A stretch of DNA of 64,000 nucleotides from Haliscomenobacter sp. (GCA_016707205.1 JADJHZ010000016.1:62001-126000); one strand, 5' to 3'; shown: positions 34,801 to 44,502, numbered from the stretch's first letter. The notes: generated from the letters alone by a model not told the origin. Program-made: numbers and translations.

Positions 34801-37575
34801 ATGAAGTACCTGATTTTCCTTTCCGTTAGTCTTTTTACCTCCCTGAATTTAATCAGCCAAACCATTGACCAGCAGGTGGATCGTTTGTTGCGGCTCATGA
34901 CCCTCGAAGAGAAAGTAGGCCAAATGACCCAAGTAGAACGAGGCGCTTTAGTAACGCTTGGGCACATCTCCAGCTATGGTATTGGATCCATTTTGAGTGG
35001 TGGCGGCTCATCCCCTTCGTCAAATACGGTGACGGGATGGGCGAATATGTATGATATATTTCAGCGCAAGGCATTGGAGAGCAGGTTAGGGATTCCATTG
35101 ATCTACGGGATTGATGCCGTACATGGACACAACAATGTTTACGGCGCCGTTATTTTTCCCCATAATATTGGTATGGGTTGTACCTGGAATCCGGCGTTGA
35201 TCGAAGCGGCTAATCAAATCGTCGCTAAAGAAGTGGCCGCTACCGGTATCGACTGGACATTTGCCCCCTGCATTGCCGTGCCGCGAAACGAACGATGGGG
35301 CAGAACGTATGAAGGATTTGGCGAAACAGCAGAAATCCAAAAAATCATGGCCCGCGCATCCGTTCTCGGGTTACAAGGAACGGATTTAGGGGCAAAGGAA
35401 ACCATTCTGGCTTGCGCGAAGCATTTCGTTGGCGATGGAGGAACGATCAATGGAAGCGATCAGGGAAATACGTTTGTTAGCGAGCAAGAACTCCGGTCGG
35501 TTCATATGGACGGATACAAGGATGCCATTGCGGCCAAGGTAGGTACCGTTATGGCTTCGTATAGCAGTTGGAACGGGGTGAAATTACATGGGTATAATTA
35601 CCTGCTGACCCATGTGCTAAAAACCGAACTAGGATTTGAAGGGTTTGTTATTTCCGATTGGAAAGGAGTCGATCAGGTGGATGAGAATTACCGCACGGCG
35701 ATCAAAAGATCGATTAATGCGGGCGTTGACATGGTTATGGTGCCCGATAGATATGAGGTATTTATTGGTCATCTTCTAAGTTTGGTTCAAGAGGGCGAGG
35801 TTAGTCAATCCAGAATAGATGATGCCGTGCGAAGAATATTGAAGCAAAAATTCTTGCTTAATTTATTTGAGAAACCCTTTACGGACCATTCATTAGCCGC
35901 TTCCGTAGGCTCCCAGGAACACCGTGCTATAGCGCGACAAGTGGTAAGAGAATCGATCGTACTTTTGGATGCCAAAAATGATGTGCTTCCCCTGAAAAAA
36001 AACAATCAAACCATCCTAGTGGCTGGTCCTTTAGCCGCTGACCTGGGAGGGCAATGTGGGGGTTGGACCATTTCCTGGGCAGGAGGCAATGGCGCGATTA
36101 CTCCCGGTACGAATATTTTGACGGGTATTCAAAAGCTGGCGGGATCGAGCAAAGTCATCTATGCGCCCAATGGGAATTACACGGGTTCGGTTGATGTGGC
36201 CGTGGTCGTTATTGGTGAAAAGACACCCTACGCAGAGGGGGGCGGAGATCGTTCTTCCTTGGTATTAGGCCCAGAAGATGTGAACCTGTTAAAAACCCTA
36301 AAAGAAAAAGGCATACCGACCATTGCGTTGTTGGTCTCGGGCCGGCCGATGGTTTTTGGAGAGCTCCTACCCTATTCCGATGCCATGCTGGCGGTTTGGT
36401 ATCCGGGCACCGAAGGAGACGGAATTGCCGAAGTGCTTTTTGGCGATTACCTGCCTTCCGGAAAACTTACCCATTCCTGGCCCAAAACGATGGCGCAAAT
36501 TCCCATCAATGTGGAGGATAGTCATTACAACCCGTTGTATGGGTATAAACATGGTTTGGATCAATTCCCAACGAAGGTTTCTGCTCCTGCATTAGTGCCT
36601 TACGCCGCATCGACTACCCCTTCAGGCGATAAGATTGTACTGGCGCTGTCCGATAAAATCACCTTGGCGGAGGCCCTCCATTCCGATTTTACCGTAAAAA
36701 TAAATGGCGCCGTAATCCCTAACCTCCTTCGCGAAATACGTATTGCCAGCTACGATAAGAGTATCCTGTTGCTTGCTTTGAACCGGGCTATTGACGTAGC
36801 CGAGAACATTACCCTTTCTTATTCGGGAAAGAACATTGCTTCTGAGGGTTTGGTGCTGGATAGTCTGGCTAATTTTTTCGTGTATAATGCCGTCGCCGCT
36901 GGCAACAAAACCTATGCGGCGCCCGGGCGGGTAGAGGCGGAATATTTCTTTGCCATGAATGGTATCCAAACGGAACCTTGCACGGATGTTGGCGGCGGTG
37001 AAAATGTGGGCTACATCGAAAGCGGGGATTGGATGAAATATACGATTAACGTAACCCAATCCGGGCTTTACCGAATTGTCAATAGAATTGCTGGGTTTTC
37101 AGGAGGAACCTTGCTGCTCACCTTTAATGATTCGCTGCAAACAGAAGTGCCATACAGCGCTACCAATGGTTGGCAAAACTGGCAAAACTTTAACACGACC
37201 ATTCATTTAAAGGAGGGGGTCTATGTCATGCAAGCTCGCGCACAAGCCAATGGGTTTAATATCAACTACTTTAATTTTGAATTGCTAACAACCTCTGTTC
37301 AGGAGCAGGTTGCTACCATCCAATACCTTGCAGCATATCCTAATCCGGTAGATGGTACGTTAAGCCTGGAGTTTTCGTCAGCCTATCCCCAGCACATTAC
37401 CATCAAATTAATGGATCTTGCCGGCAGGATGACTCAGAACCTATATGCCGGTACGGTAAGTAGTGGCAAGAATCAATTCCAGTTTTCGCTTAATCCCAAC
37501 TTACCCAAAGGGGTGTATTTCGTAGAGATTAAAGATCGTTTTAAGCGGAATTTTCAAAAGATTGTCAAAGAGTAA
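34801..37575 (+). CDS. secreted GH3 beta-glucosidase with CBM6-type module and T9SS tail
   Basis: 924 residues from the ATG of MKYLIFLSVSLFTSLNLISQ (signal peptide). The GH3 N-domain has EEKVGQMTQ, GIDAVHGHNN, ACAKHFVGDG and the nucleophile Asp in FVISDWKGVD. The C-domain follows (AVWYPGTEGDGIAEVLFGD, LTHSWPK). After an Ig-like segment comes a CBM6-like module (VEAEYFFAMNGIQTEPCTDVGG, YIESGDWMKYTINV), and the last 80 residues (YLAAYPNPVDGTLSLEF ... GVYFVEIKD) are a T9SS sorting domain. Probably surface exported and acting on beta-glucans. Base composition is lower in GC than the GH3 at the window start, so it belongs to the island. It sits between the two copies of the 465-bp repeat. Confidence 0.93.
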   Translation: MKYLIFLSVSLFTSLNLISQTIDQQVDRLLRLMTLEEKVGQMTQVERGALVTLGHISSYGIGSILSGGGSSPSSNTVTGWANMYDIFQRKALESRLGIPLIYGIDAVHGHNNVYGAVIFPHNIGMGCTWNPALIEAANQIVAKEVAATGIDWTFAPCIAVPRNERWGRTYEGFGETAEIQKIMARASVLGLQGTDLGAKETILACAKHFVGDGGTINGSDQGNTFVSEQELRSVHMDGYKDAIAAKVGTVMASYSSWNGVKLHGYNYLLTHVLKTELGFEGFVISDWKGVDQVDENYRTAIKRSINAGVDMVMVPDRYEVFIGHLLSLVQEGEVSQSRIDDAVRRILKQKFLLNLFEKPFTDHSLAASVGSQEHRAIARQVVRESIVLLDAKNDVLPLKKNNQTILVAGPLAADLGGQCGGWTISWAGGNGAITPGTNILTGIQKLAGSSKVIYAPNGNYTGSVDVAVVVIGEKTPYAEGGGDRSSLVLGPEDVNLLKTLKEKGIPTIALLVSGRPMVFGELLPYSDAMLAVWYPGTEGDGIAEVLFGDYLPSGKLTHSWPKTMAQIPINVEDSHYNPLYGYKHGLDQFPTKVSAPALVPYAASTTPSGDKIVLALSDKITLAEALHSDFTVKINGAVIPNLLREIRIASYDKSILLLALNRAIDVAENITLSYSGKNIASEGLVLDSLANFFVYNAVAAGNKTYAAPGRVEAEYFFAMNGIQTEPCTDVGGGENVGYIESGDWMKYTINVTQSGLYRIVNRIAGFSGGTLLLTFNDSLQTEVPYSATNGWQNWQNFNTTIHLKEGVYVMQARAQANGFNINYFNFELLTTSVQEQVATIQYLAAYPNPVDGTLSLEFSSAYPQHITIKLMDLAGRMTQNLYAGTVSSGKNQFQFSLNPNLPKGVYFVEIKDRFKRNFQKIVKE

Positions 37576-37740
37576 GAAGCGGTTTGGATTCCGCAATCGC
37601 CGGGGTGGCAGCGGATAAGGGATATAGGCGAAATGATAAGCAACAAAGTAAGGGTGAACGGTTTCGGGTTTTTACTTTGGTCAGTTTCGCTAATATAGTA
37701 GTTATAGGGCATTTTAAAAACAACAATAAAACGGAAAATT

Positions 37741-38199
37741 ATGAAATCACTAATAACCTTTATATTCATACTTTCAATTGTACCCTTTGCATTTGGACAA
37801 ACAACCAACCCCCAACTCGACACAACGCTCGCTAAAAAATTGGGCGCTGATGACTACGGAATGAAAATGTATGTCTTCGTAATTCTCAAAACAGGAGACA
37901 ATAAAACAACGGATAAACCATTTGTTGACAGCTGCTTTGCCGGCCATTTTGCCAACATGGAAAGATTGGTTGAAACCAAACAACTGGTTCTTGCAGGGCC
38001 ATTTGGAAAAAACAATGATGATTTCAGAGGTTTGTTTATTCTGAATGTGCCGTCCATTGCCGAAGCGGGCAAACTTCTTGAAACAGATCCGGCCATAAAA
38101 GCAACGTTATTACGCGCAGAACTTTATCCCTGGTATGGGTCTGCTGCAATATCTGAATACTTAAATGCGCACAATAAAATTTGGAAAATAAAACCTTAA
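37741..38199 (+). CDS. exported YciI-family protein
   Basis: 152 residues with a signal peptide (SLITFIFILSIVPFAFGQ). The YciI-like ferredoxin fold is seen in YVFVILKTGDNKT, HFANMERLVETKQLVLAGPFG and FRGLFILNVPSIAEA. The last 36 codons are inside the 465-bp repeat and are duplicated behind YdeI. It is followed three bases later by a DHCW cupin gene. YciI proteins are usually cytoplasmic; the exported type with this partner is of unknown role. Confidence 0.82.
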   Translation: MKSLITFIFILSIVPFAFGQTTNPQLDTTLAKKLGADDYGMKMYVFVILKTGDNKTTDKPFVDSCFAGHFANMERLVETKQLVLAGPFGKNNDDFRGLFILNVPSIAEAGKLLETDPAIKATLLRAELYPWYGSAAISEYLNAHNKIWKIKP

Positions 38200-38550
38200 C
38201 CAATGAGCAACATACCATTTCAAACCATAGACTGGGCTTCCATTGAAAAAGTTGAATATAAGGGAGAGACAGGAGTAGCGCTCTGGCAGACCATTCAATT
38301 TGCTGGACTTAGAATACGGTTGGTAGAATACTCAAGCGGGTATTTAGCCGACCACTGGTGTCAAAAAGGACATATTGTACATTGTCTGGAAGGCGAGTTC
38401 ATTAGCGAACTAAAAACGGGAGCGCACATTAAACTGACAAAAGGGGAAACGTATATTGTGTCTGATGAACTTAGTTCGCATCGTTCGGTTTCCGAAAACG
38501 GCGTCAAACTTCTTATCATAGACGGAGACTTTTTGAAAACTGATTCATGA
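38086..38550 (+). repeat. 465-bp direct repeat, copy 2
   Basis: Second copy of the stretch at 34156-34620. Here the yciI part is attached to the complete gene, so this copy is likely the original arrangement. Confidence 0.9.
38203..38550 (+). CDS. DHCW-motif cupin-fold protein, copy 2
   Basis: 115 residues, identical to copy 1 except for Ser in YSSGYL. Same motifs (DHWCQKGHIVHC, KGETYIVSDELSSHRS). It is directly downstream of the intact yciI gene with a three-base gap. The near-absence of amino-acid change against several silent changes suggests that both copies are under selection or have undergone gene conversion. Confidence 0.82.
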   Translation: MSNIPFQTIDWASIEKVEYKGETGVALWQTIQFAGLRIRLVEYSSGYLADHWCQKGHIVHCLEGEFISELKTGAHIKLTKGETYIVSDELSSHRSVSENGVKLLIIDGDFLKTDS

Positions 38551-38616
38551 ACTAATTACTACCTGAATACTTGAATAGACCTGACACATAACAGTTTGAT
38601 TAAAAAAATTTGACTT

Positions 38617-39552
38617 ATGATCCGACATCTGGCGCCAATTGCATCGATCGCCCTATTCTCCTTGGGCAATCTCTCGTGTAAGACCAATTCAATGACCCAT
38701 GTAGATAACAAGAACGATGCTACGCCTACTGGAGTCTTGTCGTTTCTGACTACCAGAGATGGAAATTTTGAAGTCTATACGATGACTGCAGATGGAAAAA
38801 ACGTAACCAATCTGACCAATAACCAAGCATTAGACTTTTGGTCTTCCTGGTCACCAGACGGTAAGTACATCCTGTTTTATTCCAATCGCGACGGCAACAA
38901 TGAAATTTACCGTATGGATGCAGACGGGAACAATCCCATCAATCTTTCTAATCATCCATCCAACGATTATCTGCCCTGCTGGTCTCCGGATGGAAAAAAA
39001 ATTGCCTTTACTTCAGACAGGGACCACAAGAGCAGGGAAATTTATACCATGAACAGGGATGGCTCTGAAATCGCCAGGTTAACATCCAATGACCTTTTTG
39101 AAGAGGTTCCAACCTGGTCAATGGATAGCAGGAAAATACTGTTTACCCGGCAAATTAAAGAACCCGGCGACACGTCCCATGCAGCCAATGGCGAAATTTT
39201 CATTATGGATGCCAATGGTAAAAACGAAAAACGGCTGACATTCAAAAAGGGGTACGACTCCGGCGCCAAATTTTCCCCCGATGGAAAACAGATCGCATTC
39301 TATGGGCCAACGGAGGATGGAAATTTTGAGCTTTTTGTAATGAACTCCGATGGCAGCAACATAATCAACCTGACCAACGACATGTTGGAAGACTACTCCC
39401 CTTCCTGGTCGCCAGACGGAAAGTGGATTGCCTATTCCAGCGGTACTTCTGCTCAATACGATGTGTGGTTAATACATGTTGGGACCAGAAAGAAAATTCG
39501 ATTGACTACCGAACCAAAACGCAATGAGACCCCTGTTTGGAAGCCAGACTAG
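38617..39552 (+). CDS. TolB-like PD40 beta-propeller protein
   Basis: 311 residues with a signal peptide that may be a lipoprotein type (LGNLSCKTN, Cys22). Six propeller blades follow, each with the PD40 core: NFEVYTMTADGKN, FWSSWSPDGKYILFYSNRDGNNEIY, CWSPDGKKIAFTSDRD, WSMDSRKILFTRQ, FSPDGKQIAFYG, WSPDGKWIAYSSG. Probably a periplasmic or surface binding protein. It lies between the cupin and sulfatase genes on the same strand, with gaps of 66 and about 50 bp. Confidence 0.83.
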   Translation: MIRHLAPIASIALFSLGNLSCKTNSMTHVDNKNDATPTGVLSFLTTRDGNFEVYTMTADGKNVTNLTNNQALDFWSSWSPDGKYILFYSNRDGNNEIYRMDADGNNPINLSNHPSNDYLPCWSPDGKKIAFTSDRDHKSREIYTMNRDGSEIARLTSNDLFEEVPTWSMDSRKILFTRQIKEPGDTSHAANGEIFIMDANGKNEKRLTFKKGYDSGAKFSPDGKQIAFYGPTEDGNFELFVMNSDGSNIINLTNDMLEDYSPSWSPDGKWIAYSSGTSAQYDVWLIHVGTRKKIRLTTEPKRNETPVWKPD

Positions 39553-39605
39553 CAAACTTCTGTAATTTTTAAATCACCAGCGGCGCCACCTAAAGAAACA
39601 TGCAT

Positions 39606-41081
39606 ATGAAGAAAGGTTTACTTGCACTTATCTCTTTGCTGATTGCCTTTTCCTTTCCGCTTTTGGCTCAAAAGACAGCTGAGCTGGAAAGAAAAAGCAG
39701 CCCATCTGCCCAAGCAATGAAACAGCAGAAACGCCCCAATATGGTCGTAGTCCTCGTAGACGATATGCGCTGGGACGAATATGGGGAAGCAGGCCACAAT
39801 TATATACAGACCCCGAATATAGACCGGCTTGCTAAAGAAGGCGTCGCCTTTCCAAATGCATTTGCCACCACTCCCCTTTGCTCCCCCAGCCGGGCTAGTT
39901 TTCTAACCGGTCAGTATCCCCACACCAATGGCATCAAGGACAACACCGCGCGCAATGCGCAAAGCCACGAACTGAATACCTTTCCCAAACAACTGCATCA
40001 AAAGGGCTACGCCACCGCATTCATCGGCAAGTGGCATATGGGAAATGATGATTCAAAGCGCCCTGGTTTTGATTATTGGGTTTCCCTAAAAGGGCAAGGA
40101 GAAGCCATCGATCCGGCGTTAAACATTAATGGGACCCAACAAAAGGTAAAGGGGTATGTAACCGACATCCTGATCGATCACTCCCTCCAATTCATCAATC
40201 AGGAGCGCGATCAACCCTTTTTGCTGTACCTGGCACACAAGGCGCTTCACCCCAATACCATTCAACGCGATGACGGCAGCGTAATAAACATAGGCGAGGG
40301 CGATTTTATTCCCGCCGAAAGACATCTGGGGCTCTATGAATCCGCTGTTTTCAACCGAAGACCCAACTATACTATTCCCCCGCTCGACAAGCCGGCCCTG
40401 ATGCGGAAAATTGAAGGGGTACCCCCCTTAAGCGCGGAAACGTCGACCAAAGAGAAAACCATCCGCGACCGTTCCGAAATGCTGATGGCTGTCGATGAGG
40501 GCCTTGGAGCCATACTAAAAGCCCTGGAAGCCAAGGGCGAATTGGACAATACCATTGTGGTGTTCACCAGCGACCATGGGTATTGGTATGGAGAACATTG
40601 CCTTGATTTAGAACGAAGACTGGCTTACGAAGAGGCTATTCGCATTCCTATGCTGGTCCGGTACCCGCCATTAATCAAAGCCGGAATCAAGCCGGAGCAA
40701 ATGGTTTTAAGCATTGACCTTGCTTCAACGCTACTCGACATCGCCGGCGAAACTCCGGGGCCCCTTCGTCAGGGCAACTCGTGGGTACCGATTTTCAAAG
40801 AAAACGCCCATGGTTGGCGAAGATCATTTCTCGTTGAATATTATAGCGACACGGTATTCCCCCGGGTATTCAAAATGGGCTACAAAGCCGTTCGGGACAG
40901 TCGTTACAAATATATCCACTACGTCGATTTGGAAGGAATGAATGAACTATACGACCTTGCCGAAGATCCCTATGAGCTGCACAACCTAATGGATGATCCA
41001 GGCAAGGCCCGCATACTCAAAAAGATGAAAACGCAGTTGAACCGGCTGTTAACGCAGACGGGAGCGGACAGGCTGCCTTAA
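39606..41081 (+). CDS. secreted type I sulfatase
   Basis: About 491 residues from the ATG of MKKGLLALISLLIAFSF (signal peptide); an ATG two codons upstream is also possible. Sulfatase signatures: metal-binding Asp pair in VLVDDMRWDE, the Cys92 that becomes formylglycine in LCSPSRASFLTG, IGKWHMGND, and the late FTSDHGYWYGEH. It removes sulfate esters from carbohydrates in the periplasm or outside. A formylglycine-generating enzyme would have to be encoded elsewhere. The nearby GH3 suggests use of sulfated glycans, but substrate is not determined. Confidence 0.92.
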   Translation: MKKGLLALISLLIAFSFPLLAQKTAELERKSSPSAQAMKQQKRPNMVVVLVDDMRWDEYGEAGHNYIQTPNIDRLAKEGVAFPNAFATTPLCSPSRASFLTGQYPHTNGIKDNTARNAQSHELNTFPKQLHQKGYATAFIGKWHMGNDDSKRPGFDYWVSLKGQGEAIDPALNINGTQQKVKGYVTDILIDHSLQFINQERDQPFLLYLAHKALHPNTIQRDDGSVINIGEGDFIPAERHLGLYESAVFNRRPNYTIPPLDKPALMRKIEGVPPLSAETSTKEKTIRDRSEMLMAVDEGLGAILKALEAKGELDNTIVVFTSDHGYWYGEHCLDLERRLAYEEAIRIPMLVRYPPLIKAGIKPEQMVLSIDLASTLLDIAGETPGPLRQGNSWVPIFKENAHGWRRSFLVEYYSDTVFPRVFKMGYKAVRDSRYKYIHYVDLEGMNELYDLAEDPYELHNLMDDPGKARILKKMKTQLNRLLTQTGADRLP

Positions 41082-41297
41082 AACGCCTGAGGGCAATGCG
41101 ATGGCGTTCTTCCGAACGTTAAAATCCATTCTTCGAAAAAGACAACGCGGCGAAGCCTATACCTGAAACAGGCGTGATTAAAATCATTCATTTCCCTGGA
41201 TAAAATGCATTGCAGGCTTTTGAGTAGGAGTATAATTTTAACCCGGCTTCGGAAAAGCTCCTTACTTAGTAGCCATTAAAACGCTAAATAAAGCCTC
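41082..41297. other. intergenic stretch
   Basis: No gene or clear hairpin seen. Confidence 0.3.
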
Positions 41298-41990
41298 ATG
41301 CTACGTTTTTTTCGATCTCTAAGGAGAAAAATAGTCGAAAATGGAAATGTGAAAAAATATTTCATTTATGCCATTGGAGAAATATTGCTCATCATGATCG
41401 GGATTTTATTAGCCCTTAAGGTGAATACCATGCAGGAAAATCAAATAAAAAGAAGCGATGAATTGACTGTTTATAAAACCATTAGAGATCAAATAAAGAA
41501 TTACAAAGCTATACTTGAAAAGGACTTCTATTTCAATAAAAGCTACATGGCCCAGTTCGAGTATGCCCACTCCATCATTGAACGCAATGATCGGACACAA
41601 ACCGACACGCTGGGGAAAATAGCCAGCCAACTCATCAATTTTTCAGATTTTGACGGAACCGGGGATATTTACGAAACCATTGTACATAGCGGGGAGGTCA
41701 AACTTCTTGGCAACGCTGCCATCGTAGATGAAGTTCGAAAACTGGAAGAACAGTTTTTGCTGATAAACCGATCGGAAACTATTCACTATGAATTCATCAG
41801 AACGTATGTCGTCTCGAGTTTAAAAAATAACGTGCAATTCGAAACAGGCCGGTTGCAAAATCCGGAAGCGTTATTCGAGACGGAATTTCAAAATATCATC
41901 CTTATTTCATTAAAGATAATGGGTGAAAAAGACGAAGCCTACCACACCGCAATACGAGATATTACCCCGCATTGTGCATTTGATCAATGA
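41298..41990 (+). CDS. DUF6090-type single-pass membrane protein
   Basis: 230 residues. The N-terminus LRFFRSLRRKIVENGNVKKYFIYAIGEILLIMIGILLALKVN is characteristic of this Bacteroidota family: a basic amphipathic start, then one membrane helix (about 25-46), then a helical, mostly coiled part outside. Function unknown. Single gene with long gaps on both sides. Copies of this family are typically many per genome, often in variable regions. Confidence 0.75.
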   Translation: MLRFFRSLRRKIVENGNVKKYFIYAIGEILLIMIGILLALKVNTMQENQIKRSDELTVYKTIRDQIKNYKAILEKDFYFNKSYMAQFEYAHSIIERNDRTQTDTLGKIASQLINFSDFDGTGDIYETIVHSGEVKLLGNAAIVDEVRKLEEQFLLINRSETIHYEFIRTYVVSSLKNNVQFETGRLQNPEALFETEFQNIILISLKIMGEKDEAYHTAIRDITPHCAFDQ

Positions 41991-42373
41991 AGAGCTGGAA
42001 AAGGGAGGATAAACGCCCAGCTAGTGTTTAAGTTTACCAAACGTCCGGCCGTTTAGTAAACTAAAACACACCGTAGCTATTTACCCCCTTTAATACGAAA
42101 GCAAGAAATTCTGGCTGCTGAAGGTGGCAACAAGTTCATTGAAAATCTGGCGTTGCTGTCTTGCCTTTGTCGTCTTTTTGTCCGCCCTGCTTTTTGCCCG
42201 GAATCGCTGGCCCACTTTGCTCCGGAATCAGCGGCCTGCTTTGTCCGGAATTATCTTCCCTTCTCTGAAAATAAGGTATCCGAAAGAAAAAAGCGGGAAA
42301 AATATAAATCCTTTCAGGGATTATGTAACTCTTTTCTTTAAAGATGTAATTAATTTTATACAATTAATTATTG
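41991..42373. other. intergenic stretch with one long hairpin
   Basis: No gene is called. Two short frames at 42124 and 42153 are not protein-like. The visible feature is the inverted repeat at 42024-42069. Confidence 0.4.
42024..42069. repeat. 20-bp inverted repeat with 6-base loop
   Basis: GTGTTTAAGTTTACCAAACG pairs with CGTTTAGTAAACTAAAACAC with two mismatches, loop TCCGGC. It begins 34 bases after the DUF6090 stop. Probably a terminator or the folded end of a small mobile element. Confidence 0.6.
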
Positions 42374-43147
42374 ATGATAAAATTTGATATGAAAAGAGTA
42401 GAAAATAAAGTCGTCCTCGTAACCGGTGGCGCCTTGGGAATAGGGCGCGAAACTTGTATTTTATTGGCTCAAGAAGGCGCAACCGTAGCGGTAACCGATG
42501 TGCTTGACAAAGAGGGTAAACTTTTGGCAGAAGAAATTAACTATTCCGGTGGCGTTGCGAAATTTTGGCATCTTGATGTGTCCGATGAAAAAGAAGTGGA
42601 AAGGGTATTTGCCCATGTGGTCAAAGAATTTGGAAAACTGGATGCAACGGTTAACAATGCAGGTATTGCAGGCGCAGACAAGCCTACGCATGAGCTAACC
42701 GAGAAAGAATGGGATACCGTTATGAATGTGAACGTAAAAGGAGTTTTCTTCTGCACGAAACACGCCATTGCGCATATGAAGCAATCAGGTGGCGGCAGCA
42801 TTGTTAACCTTTCGTCCATTTATGGTTTAGTCGGCGCCGGAGATATCCCACCTTATCACGCTTCGAAAGGAGCCGTACGGTTGATGTCAAAAAATGATGC
42901 CTTAATTTATGCAAAGGACAATATTAGAGTAAACTCGGTGCATCCGGGATTCATCTGGACGCCTTTAGTTGAAGATTTTGGAAAAAACAGCCCCGGGTTC
43001 AGAGAAAATCTGGACAGTCTGCATCCCATAGGACATATTGGCGAACCCATAGACATTGCCTATGGAATACTCTACCTGATATCGGACGAATCGAAATTTG
43101 TTACCGGAAGTGAACTGGTGATTGACGGCGGGTATACCTGCAAATAA
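42374..43147 (+). CDS. short-chain dehydrogenase/reductase (3-oxoacyl reductase-like)
   Basis: About 257 residues; ATG at 42374 or 42389. Classical SDR: cofactor motif TGGALGIGRE, Asp in TDVLDKEG suggesting NAD preference, NNAG in ATVNNAGIAG, catalytic Ser in NLSSIYG, and YHASK with Tyr and Lys. The end (GSELVIDGGYTCK) is the standard SDR tail. Substrate cannot be set; related proteins are annotated as cyclohexanol or 3-oxoacyl-ACP reductase. Single gene in the AT-rich island. Confidence 0.88.
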   Translation: MIKFDMKRVENKVVLVTGGALGIGRETCILLAQEGATVAVTDVLDKEGKLLAEEINYSGGVAKFWHLDVSDEKEVERVFAHVVKEFGKLDATVNNAGIAGADKPTHELTEKEWDTVMNVNVKGVFFCTKHAIAHMKQSGGGSIVNLSSIYGLVGAGDIPPYHASKGAVRLMSKNDALIYAKDNIRVNSVHPGFIWTPLVEDFGKNSPGFRENLDSLHPIGHIGEPIDIAYGILYLISDESKFVTGSELVIDGGYTCK

Positions 43148-43295
43148 ATGAAGTGAAAAGTGAAAATCATTTTGTATTGAGAAGCGGCTGGCGGAGCGCC
43201 TCCGTATTAGTGTACGATTTCCCTGCTAATGTCCGCGTTGATTGGGTATTTATCTGGAGTGAATATGCAATAGGTTTCAAATATTAATAAGACAA

Positions 43296-44183
43296 ATGAC
43301 TTTCATCGACTATTACCAGACTTTAGGAATAGAAAAAAAAGCCACTGCGGCCGACATTAAAAGTGCCTACCGTAAACTTGCCAGAAAATATCATCCCGAT
43401 TTGAATCCTAACGATGCCAATGCGAAAAAGAACTTTCAACAAATCAATGAAGCGAAAGAAGTACTTGGTGACCCTGAAAAACGAAAAAAATACGATAAAT
43501 ACGGAAAAGACTGGCAGCAGGCGGAACAGTTTGAAAATGCAAAACGAAATCAGGAACAATCATCCGATTTTCGTGGCCAGCAGCATTCCCGGCCGCAATC
43601 CGGCGGGGATTTTTCGGATTTCTTCGAGTCCATGTTTGGCGGTTCTGCAAACGCCGGCAGAAGCAGACAGGTAAAATTCAGAGGCGAAGATTACAACGCA
43701 CAATTACAGCTCAACCTTGCAGACGCTTATCATACCCACAAACAAACGCTATCGGTCAATGGAAAGAATATAAGGATAACCATTCCTGCCGGAATTGAAA
43801 ACGGACAAACAATAAAAATTTCAGGACATGGGGGTTCGGGAATCAATGGCGGGCCGAACGGCGATTTGTACATTACCTTTTTAATAGCCGACCATCCCGA
43901 AATCAAAAGGCTGGGCAATGACTTATATATACATGTTGACATAGAACTCTACGTTGCCGTGCTGGGAGGTGAAATTACCATCGATACCTTTAGCGGAAAA
44001 GTGAAGCTTAAAGTAAAGCCCGAAACGCAAAATGGAAGCAAGGTAAAACTTAAGGGGAAAGGATTTCCTGTTTATAAAACCGATGGGCAGTTTGGAGATT
44101 TATACATAACGTATACAGTTCAAATCCCAACCAATTTAACCGAGAAACAAAAAAGCTTATTTACTGAATTATCAAAATCATAA
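43296..44183 (+). CDS. cbpA: DnaJ-family co-chaperone CbpA
   Basis: 295 residues. J domain at 4-70 with HPD in KYHPDLNPND, then a short G/F-poor linker and two C-terminal substrate-binding domains (KNIRITIPAGIENGQTIKI, GDLYITFLIADHPEIKRLGNDLYIHVDI). No Cys-rich zinc finger, which separates CbpA from DnaJ. It stimulates DnaK. The gene for its modulator cbpM follows 10 bp downstream. Confidence 0.92.
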   Translation: MTFIDYYQTLGIEKKATAADIKSAYRKLARKYHPDLNPNDANAKKNFQQINEAKEVLGDPEKRKKYDKYGKDWQQAEQFENAKRNQEQSSDFRGQQHSRPQSGGDFSDFFESMFGGSANAGRSRQVKFRGEDYNAQLQLNLADAYHTHKQTLSVNGKNIRITIPAGIENGQTIKISGHGGSGINGGPNGDLYITFLIADHPEIKRLGNDLYIHVDIELYVAVLGGEITIDTFSGKVKLKVKPETQNGSKVKLKGKGFPVYKTDGQFGDLYITYTVQIPTNLTEKQKSLFTELSKS

Positions 44184-44193
44184 ACCAGATATT

Positions 44194-44502
44194 ATGGAAT
44201 CGAAGCAAATAGATGATTTAATAGCGGTAAATGAATTCTGTGTCAGCCATAATATCGAAATTTCATTTTTAAACCTGTTGCAACAAAACGGGTTAATTGA
44301 AATCAGCACCATAGAGTCAACGTACTTTGTAGAAAAGGAGCAGCTCCCGCAGCTTGAAAAATATGTTCGTTTCTATTATGATCTGGATATTAACCTGGAA
44401 GGGATTGAGACTATAACCTATTTATTGCAGCGAATAGAAAACCTGCAGAATGAGATTATTAACCTCAAAAACAGGCTTCATTTTTATGACACCCAAGGAT
44501 AA
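44194..44502 (+). CDS. cbpM: chaperone modulator CbpM
   Basis: 102 residues. MerR-like fold: IAVNEFCVSHNIEISFLNLLQQNGLIEI, then a helix pair and a leucine-rich coiled coil at the C-terminus (TYLLQRIENLQNEIINLKNRL). In E. coli CbpM binds the J domain of CbpA and inhibits it. Directly downstream of cbpA, so an operon. Confidence 0.85.
   Translation: MESKQIDDLIAVNEFCVSHNIEISFLNLLQQNGLIEISTIESTYFVEKEQLPQLEKYVRFYYDLDINLEGIETITYLLQRIENLQNEIINLKNRLHFYDTQG

Noticed and set aside
42024..42069. Integron attC site
   Set aside because: No conserved core GTTRRRY/RYYYAAC pair at the expected places and no integron integrase in the window.
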